DNA from: a virus
Direction: 5' to 3' (one strand)
Length of the DNA stretch: 31,456 nucleotides
IMG/VR virus record: IMGVR_UViG_3300025127_000141
Span: 1 to 31,456 of that record
Shown: positions 23,649 to 30,554 of the stretch, in pieces
Layout of the letters: each line of letters begins with the position of its first letter
Position numbering within the stretch: position 1 is the stretch's first letter
The notes under the pieces: generated by a model
Databases searched by the model: none
Told to the model about the DNA's origin: nothing
Seen by the model: the letters and a program-made list of their open reading frames with translations, nothing else
Program-made: the position numbers and the translations under genes

Positions 23649-23659
23649 GATGTGAGTGA

Positions 23660-24004
23660 TTACTCGTTTATTGTAGCATGTTCTTTTTCATCTTGCAACA
23701 CTTGTTTTCTACTCCAAAGTGCTACTAAAATTAGAACAACATAGAACAAAGTATCATCTATCATAACAAGGAAGAAAAGAAAACTACCACCATAGCGTAA
23801 TGTGTCTGGAATTCTTTTAGTTATTCTCTGTATGAAGGGAGATATATTTCTTTCAAATTTATAGTAAAGAATTGCAGCGACCGTCACTGTGATCTCACTC
23901 ATTGGAACAATAAAGTATAGAGATAAGAACACAAAGATAGACCAGTAATGTCTTGGTGGTATCTTTCTAAGTAGTCTTACGTATTTTTTACGTAGCGTCA
24001 TCAT
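23660..24004 (-). CDS. Small membrane protein (114 aa)
   Basis: Not recognised. A basic N-terminus (MMTLRKKYVRLLRKIPPRHY) leads into a long hydrophobic region of about two passes (WSIFVFLSLYFIVPM, ITVTVAAILYY). A basic loop follows, then one or two more passes (GGSFLFFLVM, TLFYVVLILVALW) and a polar tail. It overlaps the antitoxin-like gene upstream by 17 bases, so it occupies the position where a toxin would normally sit downstream of a Phd-type antitoxin. There is no toxin-family match I can name. Confidence 0.75.
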   Translation of the reverse strand: MMTLRKKYVRLLRKIPPRHYWSIFVFLSLYFIVPMSEITVTVAAILYYKFERNISPFIQRITKRIPDTLRYGGSFLFFLVMIDDTLFYVVLILVALWSRKQVLQDEKEHATINE

Positions 24005-24194
24005 GATCTCTTAGATAATCATATTCATCTAAGTCCATACTAACACAAGATTTGACATCTTCAAAGTCTTTAGCAGGAACCATCATAACTTTTCTACCAT
24101 CTTTTTTAACAATCAAAAAAGACTCGCCTTGCTCACATTTTTCAATGTAATTGTCGTAGTTTTTTTGTAATTCTTCTTCAGTTATTTCAACCAT
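23988..24194 (-). CDS. Phd/YefM-like antitoxin protein (68 aa)
   Basis: The sequence fits the Phd/YefM fold in outline: EEELQKNYDNYIEKCEQGESFLI, then KKDGRKVMMVPAKDFED, matching the family pattern of a helix, G.S..I...G...A.LVPA..Y. In type II toxin-antitoxin systems such proteins bind DNA at their own promoter and neutralise an RNase or kinase toxin through a C-terminal tail. Here the acidic tail (MDLDEYDYLRDHDDAT) is present but no RelE- or Doc-like toxin adjoins it. It overlaps talC by 8 bases and the membrane-protein gene by 17. A solitary antitoxin could neutralise a host toxin. Confidence 0.7.
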   Translation of the reverse strand: MVEITEEELQKNYDNYIEKCEQGESFLIVKKDGRKVMMVPAKDFEDVKSCVSMDLDEYDYLRDHDDAT

Positions 24195-24867
24195 TGTTTA
24201 TAAGTTTTTGAGTTTCTTCAAAATCTTTCTGGAAAATATCTAGACCTACATCAGTTAGTACATGTTTGTACATACCATCAAAGATCTTAGAAGGCATAGT
24301 AACTATATCAGCACCTTGTGCAAATGAATGTTCTACATCTCCTACTGATCTAATAGATGCAGATAAAATCTCAGGATTATTATATTGAGCAGCTATATGT
24401 AGTGGAAGAACCTCTCTAATTCTCCTGATTAGATTACATCCACCAAATCTTTGGTCATCTACACGACCTACAAATGGAGATAGGTATCTAGCACCTGCTT
24501 TTACTGCTAAGATTGCTTGAGATACACTAAAAATAAGAGTAACATTTACCTTAGCATTACAATCAGTATTAATTCCAAGATCTCTACAAACCGCAAGACC
24601 ATCTGGATCACAAGGAACTTTAATAGTTGCTTGCTCACCAAATTTTTCAAACAAACGCATACCTTCGCTGAACATTTCTTCAACAGAACCAACAACTTCC
24701 ATACTGATATCAGGAACACCTGCATCAATTAGTTCTTGGTATACATCCTCAGGATCTTTTCCTGATTTTCTGATAAGAGATGGGTTAGTGGTTACTCCAT
24801 CAATCAATCCTGTTTCAAATCTAGATATGATCTCTTGTGTATCAGCAGAGTCAATAAAAAGTTTCAT
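24187..24867 (-). CDS. talC: Transaldolase, small phage (TalC) type (226 aa)
   Basis: A TalC/fructose-6-phosphate aldolase-type TIM-barrel enzyme. Markers are MKLFIDSADTQEI at the start, GVTTNPSLI, TIKVPCD with the Schiff-base Lys83, NVTLIFSVSQAILAVKAGA, SPFVGRVDD and a DIVTMPSKI stretch. Length matches the short subfamily (about 220 residues), not the long bacterial transaldolase. In cyanophages it is thought to push host carbon through the pentose phosphate pathway towards NADPH and ribose for nucleotide synthesis, which fits with nrdA/nrdB in the same window. Start ATG 24867 lies 2 bases after the upstream stop; its end overlaps the antitoxin-like gene by 8 bases. Confidence 0.95.
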   Translation of the reverse strand: MKLFIDSADTQEIISRFETGLIDGVTTNPSLIRKSGKDPEDVYQELIDAGVPDISMEVVGSVEEMFSEGMRLFEKFGEQATIKVPCDPDGLAVCRDLGINTDCNAKVNVTLIFSVSQAILAVKAGARYLSPFVGRVDDQRFGGCNLIRRIREVLPLHIAAQYNNPEILSASIRSVGDVEHSFAQGADIVTMPSKIFDGMYKHVLTDVGLDIFQKDFEETQKLINNG

Positions 24868-24869
24868 GT

Positions 24870-25055
24870 TTATTTAATTTGAAGTTCTTCTACATCCCAG
24901 TGCCACCCGATAGATTTTATGTAATCAAATGTATCATCCATATATGTTCTATCATCATTATCGTACTTCCTTTCACATAGAAAATTTCTCATTTCTATGA
25001 TTGATCGGAAGGTTCCTTTATGAGTATAGTTTTCATCGTACAAATGATACTTCAT
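24870..25055 (-). CDS. Hypothetical protein (61 aa)
   Basis: Not recognised. A small soluble protein rich in Tyr, Asp and Arg, with FRSIIEMRNFLCERKYDNDD in the middle and a WHWDVEELQIK end. It overlaps the GIY-YIG gene by 4 bases (ATGA) and ends 2 bases before talC, so it is translated as part of a coupled chain. No motif indicates function. Confidence 0.7.
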   Translation of the reverse strand: MKYHLYDENYTHKGTFRSIIEMRNFLCERKYDNDDRTYMDDTFDYIKSIGWHWDVEELQIK

Positions 25056-25489
25056 GATTCAAAATAGTCTTTCCTGTAGTACCGTCCAAGGATGTTGCTA
25101 TTATAGTACATTGGCGACCCGTCGTCAAGTGCCTCAGTTAACACATTGTTTAAAAATAATTGTCTTGTCTCTTCGTAATTTGTTTTACCTAGAGTTTTAT
25201 GTAAAGATTTTATCTCTCTGGTAAACGAATCTCTTCCCATCTCTTTGATGTCCAACTTGAGTTCGGGGCACGATCCATAATATCTCTTCCAGTCTGATTC
25301 ACTTGTAACTCTACGCTTTCCACCTCTGGGTTTCCTCTTCTGCACGAAATACTTTCTACCGATGTACTTTTTGCCTGTTGACTTATTAGTAATGACGTAG
25401 ACGTAACCGAAGAAATCGCCAATGTCGTCAGAAGTGAAAGGTTTACCCTCATATATCCAGGGGTTTTCATAAACTCGTTCCTTAACCAC
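25052..25489 (-). CDS. SegE-type GIY-YIG endonuclease-like protein (145 aa)
   Basis: The GIY-YIG core is seen as YVYVIT (residues 29-34) and KYIGRKYF (41-48), followed by a basic stretch (KRKPRGGKRR) and a WKRYYGS..ELK segment typical of SegE-like phage enzymes. These cut DNA and may act as free-standing homing endonucleases or in DNA processing. The reading KERVYENPW at the very start argues for the GTG at 25489. An out-of-frame ATG at 25497 sits closer to the AGGAGAG motif, so the true initiation is unsettled. The late promoter box at 25513-25520 lies just upstream, an arrangement like several T4 homing endonuclease genes. Activity cannot be judged from sequence. Confidence 0.8.
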   Translation of the reverse strand: MVKERVYENPWIYEGKPFTSDDIGDFFGYVYVITNKSTGKKYIGRKYFVQKRKPRGGKRRVTSESDWKRYYGSCPELKLDIKEMGRDSFTREIKSLHKTLGKTNYEETRQLFLNNVLTEALDDGSPMYYNSNILGRYYRKDYFES

Positions 25490-25512
25490 TTGATCATAAT
25501 ATTACTCTCCTA

Positions 25513-25520
25513 TATTTATA
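25513..25520 (-). promoter_or_regulatory. T4-type late promoter box (TATAAATA) upstream of the GIY-YIG gene
   Basis: The minus strand reads TATAAATA across the stop codon of the methyltransferase gene. The expected start near 25506 falls inside the AGGAGAG motif, so only longer transcripts would carry that ribosome site. The box is also part of a small CTAT/ATAG hairpin. Confidence 0.5.
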
Positions 25521-26124
25521 GTTGTATACAACAGGTGCTTGCCTGTGGTGAGTCTTTATTTTCATAGATGTTATAGTAATTAAACCCATGGTATGAACAG
25601 ATGTCTTCTATCATTTCCATAGATTGACGTTTACTAGGAGCACTATCTATAAAGACCATACTACCTCTTGATAATGATGGTAGATACTTGTTGAACATGT
25701 CTTCTATTGTCTTAGGATGGTGATTATAATCAGAGAAAATCATATCAACACTCTCTGGTTCTAAATGTCTACCAACCTCAGTGTAAAAATCTTCAACGAG
25801 ACATCTATAAAAGGTAACACCATCTTGAATATCAAATTTATTATACAAATCTACAATATAATTCTCATAAGAACGTTGTGATAAACCTACAATCTCTGCT
25901 GCTTCAACAAATTTACTTCCATCATCAATAGTATGTAAAATACCACCACCATTTTCTTTTATTGCCTCATTCATCCACAACGTAGATGCACCTAGACCAG
26001 TACCAAATTCTATTATCTGTCTAGGTTTTAACATTTTTACCCAAGAATACAGGTGTATGCAAAGATCCTCAGATCCAAATACATCTCCTATATCATCTGT
26101 ATATTCTTTGATCTTATCAATCAT
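25516..26124 (-). CDS. SAM-dependent methyltransferase-like protein (202 aa)
   Basis: Class I methyltransferase fold: motif I IIEFGTGLGAST (residues 37-48), an acidic strand end (LHTIDDGSKF), DMIFSDYNHH and MVFIDSAPSKR later. The layout resembles O-methyltransferases and small-molecule or sugar-modifying enzymes found in phages rather than DNA methyltransferases, since no DPPY/NPPY or Pro-Cys motif appears. The substrate is unknown. It overlaps the DNA methyltransferase gene by 4 bases (ATGA), so the two are co-translated and may act together. Its end overlaps a late promoter box. Confidence 0.78.
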   Translation of the reverse strand: MIDKIKEYTDDIGDVFGSEDLCIHLYSWVKMLKPRQIIEFGTGLGASTLWMNEAIKENGGGILHTIDDGSKFVEAAEIVGLSQRSYENYIVDLYNKFDIQDGVTFYRCLVEDFYTEVGRHLEPESVDMIFSDYNHHPKTIEDMFNKYLPSLSRGSMVFIDSAPSKRQSMEMIEDICSYHGFNYYNIYENKDSPQASTCCIQL

Positions 26125-27074
26125 TCTTCAGTATTGATATCACATCCAGCATCAATCAATGCTTCAGTAGCAATCTTGATTGAGTCTTTAGAAATGTCCA
26201 TAGTGGTACAATCACGTCCTAGATTATAACATGCAAGAGCAGTAGTTCCTGACCCACAGAAAGGGTCTAAAACTTTACCATCAGGAGGACATGATGTCCT
26301 TACAATACGTTCAAGTAACTTAACTGGTTTTTGTGTTGGATATTTACGCTTGTTCTTTTCAGAACGTGAGATGAAATGAATATCATCCCAGAAATTTTGA
26401 ATTGGAGACCCTTTGGACTCATCTAGATAGATCTTTTTGTACGGAAGATTAGCACCCCAGTGAATAAGATTTTGCTCGTGTAAAGTTTTAGTTTTATCTT
26501 CAGCAAATCTCCACCCATACTGAGGATTATACCCATTGTATTCATACATGTGACCAATACGAGACTTCTCTCCAGTCAACTTACCTAGTGCATAAAATCC
26601 TTTATCATCTTTGTTCTTAAAAGAGTTCTTAGCATAGGTTTCATCTAGTGGTTGATACTCTACATTGAAGTATGGATCACCTTTTCTGAATACAAGAATA
26701 GAATCTACTATGTTACCCCACCCCTTACGGATGTTGTTCTTAGGTCCAGAACGTTTCCAAGAAATATTTGTATAAAACTTAGACCTAACGTCCTTTGTAA
26801 TATCACCTAAGACTAAAGCATTAGAATCAAAGTTGTTGTGAGCATACAACCAACCATTAGGTTTGAGTGCAGCAAAACAATCTTGAATTACAGATGCATA
26901 CCACTCAATATATGCGTCTGTTGACTCCCATTTATCATCAAATGCTACCTTCTTATCTTTTTCAAACATAAAAAATTCTCGATCCAATCCGAAGGGAGGA
27001 TCGAGATATACAACATCATATTCGTCATCATAATTTGAAAGGTTTTCAACCCTTTCTCTCAAAATTTTGATCAT
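26121..27074 (-). CDS. DNA methyltransferase, beta class (N6-adenine or N4-cytosine) (317 aa)
   Basis: Catalytic motif IV DPPF (residues 25-28, in VVYLDPPFGLD) precedes the SAM-binding motif I DPFCGSGT (270-277), the order that defines the beta class of amino-methyltransferases. A central target-recognition region separates them, including WGNIVDSILVFRKG. Products of this family methylate phage DNA, usually protecting it from host restriction or marking it for packaging or repair. No partner restriction enzyme is nearby, so it is probably a solitary modification enzyme. It overlaps nrdB and the following methyltransferase by 4 bases each (ATGA). The recognition sequence cannot be read from the protein. 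Confidence 0.9.
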   Translation of the reverse strand: MIKILRERVENLSNYDDEYDVVYLDPPFGLDREFFMFEKDKKVAFDDKWESTDAYIEWYASVIQDCFAALKPNGWLYAHNNFDSNALVLGDITKDVRSKFYTNISWKRSGPKNNIRKGWGNIVDSILVFRKGDPYFNVEYQPLDETYAKNSFKNKDDKGFYALGKLTGEKSRIGHMYEYNGYNPQYGWRFAEDKTKTLHEQNLIHWGANLPYKKIYLDESKGSPIQNFWDDIHFISRSEKNKRKYPTQKPVKLLERIVRTSCPPDGKVLDPFCGSGTTALACYNLGRDCTTMDISKDSIKIATEALIDAGCDINTEE

Positions 27075-28222
27075 AATTTAAAATTAGAAAACGTATCTTT
27101 CTTTACGTCTTGTTTAATACTACCTATCATGTAAGATTCTACTTCTGTTTCTTGTGGTGCTACTTGTAGTCCTTTAGAAGACAACCAGTGTGCTGTCCAT
27201 GGAAGCGGATTGTTAGCGATTGGAGCATCGAAGATAGGATTTAGTCCAATAGATTTTAGACGGCGGTTAGCAGTCCATTCTACGTACTTAGAGAGTAGTT
27301 TGTCGTTTAAACCGATGATAGATCCATCTTTGAACAAGTAATTTGCCCAAGACTTCTCTTCTTCAACGCACTCTCTGAACATATTATACACGTTTTCCTC
27401 TTCTTCCGCAACTATTTGTTGCATATCTGCATCATCACCCTTCTGCCAGTTCTTAATAATATTCTGAGTCACAGTCATGTGCTGTGATTCATCTCTAGCA
27501 ATGAGTCCGATGATCTTAGCAGATCCTTCCAAGAGTTTAAGTTCGCCGAAGGCGAAAGAACATGCAAACGATACGTAAAATCTAACTCCTTCAAGGATGT
27601 AGACATTCGCAATCGCTCTGTATAGTTTTCTTTTGAGTTCATATAGTTCATTTTGTGCTAGTGGTACTCCAGTTAGATTATGTTCCCACATTCTTCCAGA
27701 CCCATATTCACTTGCTGCCTGTAAGAAATTATCATATGCTGCTGTAACAGACTTTGCTCTCTGTAAAATCTTTTCATCATCTAGAATAGTATCGAAGACC
27801 TCTGATGGATCAGGGTATACATTCTTAATAATGTGTGTGTATGATCTACTATGAATCATCTCCATAGTCTGCCATATGTTCATGCACCCTTCTAACTCAG
27901 GTAGTGAGCAGAAAGGACTAAAAGCCATCCCAGGACCACGCCCTTGTACAGAGTCAAGGAGGATCTGATACTTGAGATTGCTAGTAAATATGTGTTTCTG
28001 TGCATCATTTAGAGTCTGATAGTCAGCACGATCTTTTTGAAGAGATACCTCTTCTGGACGCCAAAAATAACCCAACTGAGTCTGTGTTAATCTGTCGAAG
28101 ATAGGGTACTTAAATTTATCATAACGTTGGACACCAAGGGGAGGTCCAAAAAACATTTTTTGTTTTGTGTTATCAACAATGTCTGTGTTAAACACAGTCA
28201 TTCCTTTAACTTTAGTACGCAT
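27071..28222 (-). CDS. nrdB: Ribonucleotide reductase class Ia, small subunit (R2)
   Basis: R2 supplies the tyrosyl radical used by NrdA to reduce ribonucleotides. Diiron and radical residues are visible: DSVQGRGPG (Asp ligand), EMIHSRSYTHI (Glu, His and radical Tyr), ILEGVRFYVSF (Glu) and IARDESQHMT (Glu, His). The chosen ATG at 28222 has GGAG five bases before it, lies 16 bases after the nrdA stop and gives 383 residues, near the usual 375-390. Alternatives are GTG 28258, preceded by AGGAGG inside nrdA, and ATG 28201 (MTVFNTD), where homologues commonly begin. The 3' end overlaps the DNA methyltransferase gene as ATGA. Confidence 0.95.
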   Translation of the reverse strand: MRTKVKGMTVFNTDIVDNTKQKMFFGPPLGVQRYDKFKYPIFDRLTQTQLGYFWRPEEVSLQKDRADYQTLNDAQKHIFTSNLKYQILLDSVQGRGPGMAFSPFCSLPELEGCMNIWQTMEMIHSRSYTHIIKNVYPDPSEVFDTILDDEKILQRAKSVTAAYDNFLQAASEYGSGRMWEHNLTGVPLAQNELYELKRKLYRAIANVYILEGVRFYVSFACSFAFGELKLLEGSAKIIGLIARDESQHMTVTQNIIKNWQKGDDADMQQIVAEEEENVYNMFRECVEEEKSWANYLFKDGSIIGLNDKLLSKYVEWTANRRLKSIGLNPIFDAPIANNPLPWTAHWLSSKGLQVAPQETEVESYMIGSIKQDVKKDTFSNFKL

Positions 28223-28238
28223 TGGTTCTCCGTTGGTT

Positions 28239-30554
28239 CTAAATTTTGCAACTGTCACAATCTTCCTCCTGTTCTGCAAAGATATCGTTTAATAGGTTCT
28301 CTAAACCTTGTTTCTTTTCTTCTTCTTCAGAAAGATCAGTCTTGACATCATATGTATTCTGGTAGTAAGAAGTTTTCCAACCATATTTGTATGTGGTTAG
28401 GAAGTCCTGCGCCATCAAAGACACTGGTACCTCATTGTTATCATAATTTTCTGGGTTGTAGCTCCAGTTACCAGAAATTGCTTGGTCAAAGAATTTCTGC
28501 ATAGCAGCGACAACTTTAATGTAACCATCATTACCCTTCATTTCCCAGAGAAGAGTGTAGTTATTCTTGTACGCATAGTACTGAGGGACAATTTGCTTAA
28601 GAGGTCCTTTCTTGGACTTCTTAGTGGACAAAAAGGCACGGGGTGGTTCGATTCCGTTTGTTGCATTAGACACAACGGAACTGCTTTCCGATGGCATTTG
28701 TGCGGACAAAGTGCTGTGCCTGAGTCCATAGGTTGCGATATCATACCTAAGACCATCCCAATCATAATTCAACTCCTCACCGCAGAACTCATCAATGTCT
28801 CGCTTGTATGTGTCGATTGGTAAGACACCATCTGCATACTTGGTGCGATTAAAGTATTCACATGCACCCTTTTCTTGGGCGATTGCGTTGCTTGACTTAA
28901 GGAGATAGTACTGGAAAGCTTCAGACAAGTCGTGGACTGCTTTCCATGCGGCAGGATCGTCATATTTGTAACCGTTCTTTGCTAGGTAGTGTGCAAGTCC
29001 GATAAATCCAACACCCAAGGAGCGACGTGCAAGCGTACTAATTTTTGCTGCCTCTACTGGGTAATTCTGATAGTCAATAAGTTCCTCTAGACCTCGAACA
29101 GATAGGTCACAGAGATTTTCAAGTTCATCTAACTTATTGATTTTGCCTACGTTGATAGCAGACAGGATACATAATGCGATTTCACCCTCTCCATCAATGT
29201 GTTGTAGAGGATCTGTAGGCAAGGTAATTTCTTGACACAGATTACTCATGTTCACTTTGTCTTTAAATGAGGAGTGAGTATTACAATGGTCGATGTTCAT
29301 TAGATACAAACGACCAGTCTCTGCACGTTCTTTTAAGATGTCCAGAATAAGTGCTTGAGCACGGACAGTTTTCTTCGGAATAGTCTCGTCAGATTCATAA
29401 CGTGTATAGAGATCATCAAACTCGTCAGTCCCAAAAGCATCGTACAGACCTGGGACATCGTGAGGTGAGAATAGGGTGATGTTAGAATCTTCGATGAATC
29501 TTTCATAGAAAATCTTTGATGTTTGAATTGAGTAGTCAAGTTTCCTTACCCTATTATCTTCTGTACCTTTATTGTTCTTGAGGACAATAATATCCTCTAT
29601 TTCTTGGTGCCAAATGGGGAAGTGGACAGTCGCTGATCCACCTCTAATGCCGTTTTGAGTGCAACATCTGACAGTTGCTTCAAACTTTTTGAGGAACGGT
29701 ACAACACCTGTGTGTTGAACTTCGCCGCCCCTGATTTTAGCGTTGATCCCACGGATCCTACCTGCGTTGATACCAATCCCAGCCCTTTGTGCGACATAAC
29801 GACCAATGGCCATATCAGAAGTAAAAATACTATCCAAGGTGTCGTCACAGTCAACCAAAACACAAGACGCAAACTGCCGAAGAGGGGTGCGAACTCCTGC
29901 CATGATAGGGGTGGGGATGTTGATTTTGTGTCTACTCGTTGCTTCGTAGTATCTTCGTACATAGTCTAACCTCGTGTCCTTTGGATAGTCTTGGAATAGT
30001 GTTGTAGCAATCATTATGTACATGAACTGAGGAGTCTCATAGACCTCCCCACTGCTACGATCTTGTACAAGATATTTATCCGCTACTTGTCTAATACCTG
30101 CATATGTAAACAAATAATCTCTCTCATGATCAACAAAACTTTCGATCGTTTCCCACTCAGATGCGTTGTACTTATCAATAATTCCTGCGTCATATACACC
30201 ACGCTCTACACAACGTCTCACATGCTCTAAAACAGGTGGATGACCATTTGCCCACACGTCAGCAAAGACTTGTTTCTTAAGTCCATACAGGAGCAACCTA
30301 GCGGCAACAAATTGATAGTTAGGAGTCTCTAAACTAATCAAGTCACTAGCAGATCTGATAAGAATTTCTTGGATTTCATCAGTTGTAATACCATCGTATA
30401 ACTGGATACCAGAATTCATTTCTACTTGAGAAGAACTTACTCCTCCACCGAGACCTTCACATGCCTCTTCTACTACTTTATGAATTTTTTCTAAATTTAA
30501 CTGTTCAACAGAACCATTACGTTTCTTGACTTGTGTACCGTGACCGTTGCTCAT
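28239..30554 (-). CDS. nrdA: Ribonucleotide reductase class Ia, large subunit (R1, 771 aa)
   Basis: R1 carries the active site that makes deoxyribonucleotides. An N-terminal ATP-cone region (VKKRNGSVEQLNLEKIHK onward, about residues 8-95) suggests allosteric control. The active-site redox Cys is in FASCVLVDC, the substrate-loop Cys in NMSNLCQEI, and the Tyr pair for radical transfer in PQYYAYKNN. The C-terminal CDSCKI provides the thioredoxin/glutaredoxin-linked Cys pair. Length is close to E. coli NrdA (761). The ATG overlaps the primase stop (ATGA) and nrdB follows at once. No intein or intron interruption is seen. Expected to supply dNTPs for phage replication from degraded host RNA. Confidence 0.98.
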   Translation of the reverse strand: MSNGHGTQVKKRNGSVEQLNLEKIHKVVEEACEGLGGGVSSSQVEMNSGIQLYDGITTDEIQEILIRSASDLISLETPNYQFVAARLLLYGLKKQVFADVWANGHPPVLEHVRRCVERGVYDAGIIDKYNASEWETIESFVDHERDYLFTYAGIRQVADKYLVQDRSSGEVYETPQFMYIMIATTLFQDYPKDTRLDYVRRYYEATSRHKINIPTPIMAGVRTPLRQFASCVLVDCDDTLDSIFTSDMAIGRYVAQRAGIGINAGRIRGINAKIRGGEVQHTGVVPFLKKFEATVRCCTQNGIRGGSATVHFPIWHQEIEDIIVLKNNKGTEDNRVRKLDYSIQTSKIFYERFIEDSNITLFSPHDVPGLYDAFGTDEFDDLYTRYESDETIPKKTVRAQALILDILKERAETGRLYLMNIDHCNTHSSFKDKVNMSNLCQEITLPTDPLQHIDGEGEIALCILSAINVGKINKLDELENLCDLSVRGLEELIDYQNYPVEAAKISTLARRSLGVGFIGLAHYLAKNGYKYDDPAAWKAVHDLSEAFQYYLLKSSNAIAQEKGACEYFNRTKYADGVLPIDTYKRDIDEFCGEELNYDWDGLRYDIATYGLRHSTLSAQMPSESSSVVSNATNGIEPPRAFLSTKKSKKGPLKQIVPQYYAYKNNYTLLWEMKGNDGYIKVVAAMQKFFDQAISGNWSYNPENYDNNEVPVSLMAQDFLTTYKYGWKTSYYQNTYDVKTDLSEEEEKKQGLENLLNDIFAEQEEDCDSCKI

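Noticed and set aside
25210-25497. Open frame from ATG 25497 in front of the GIY-YIG gene
   Set aside because: Its product has no recognisable features and the overlapping frame clearly encodes the GIY-YIG domain, so this is treated as a shadow frame.
30070-30080. GATAAATA-like sequence inside nrdA
   Set aside because: It lies in the middle of the coding region with no gene starting downstream, so it is probably chance.
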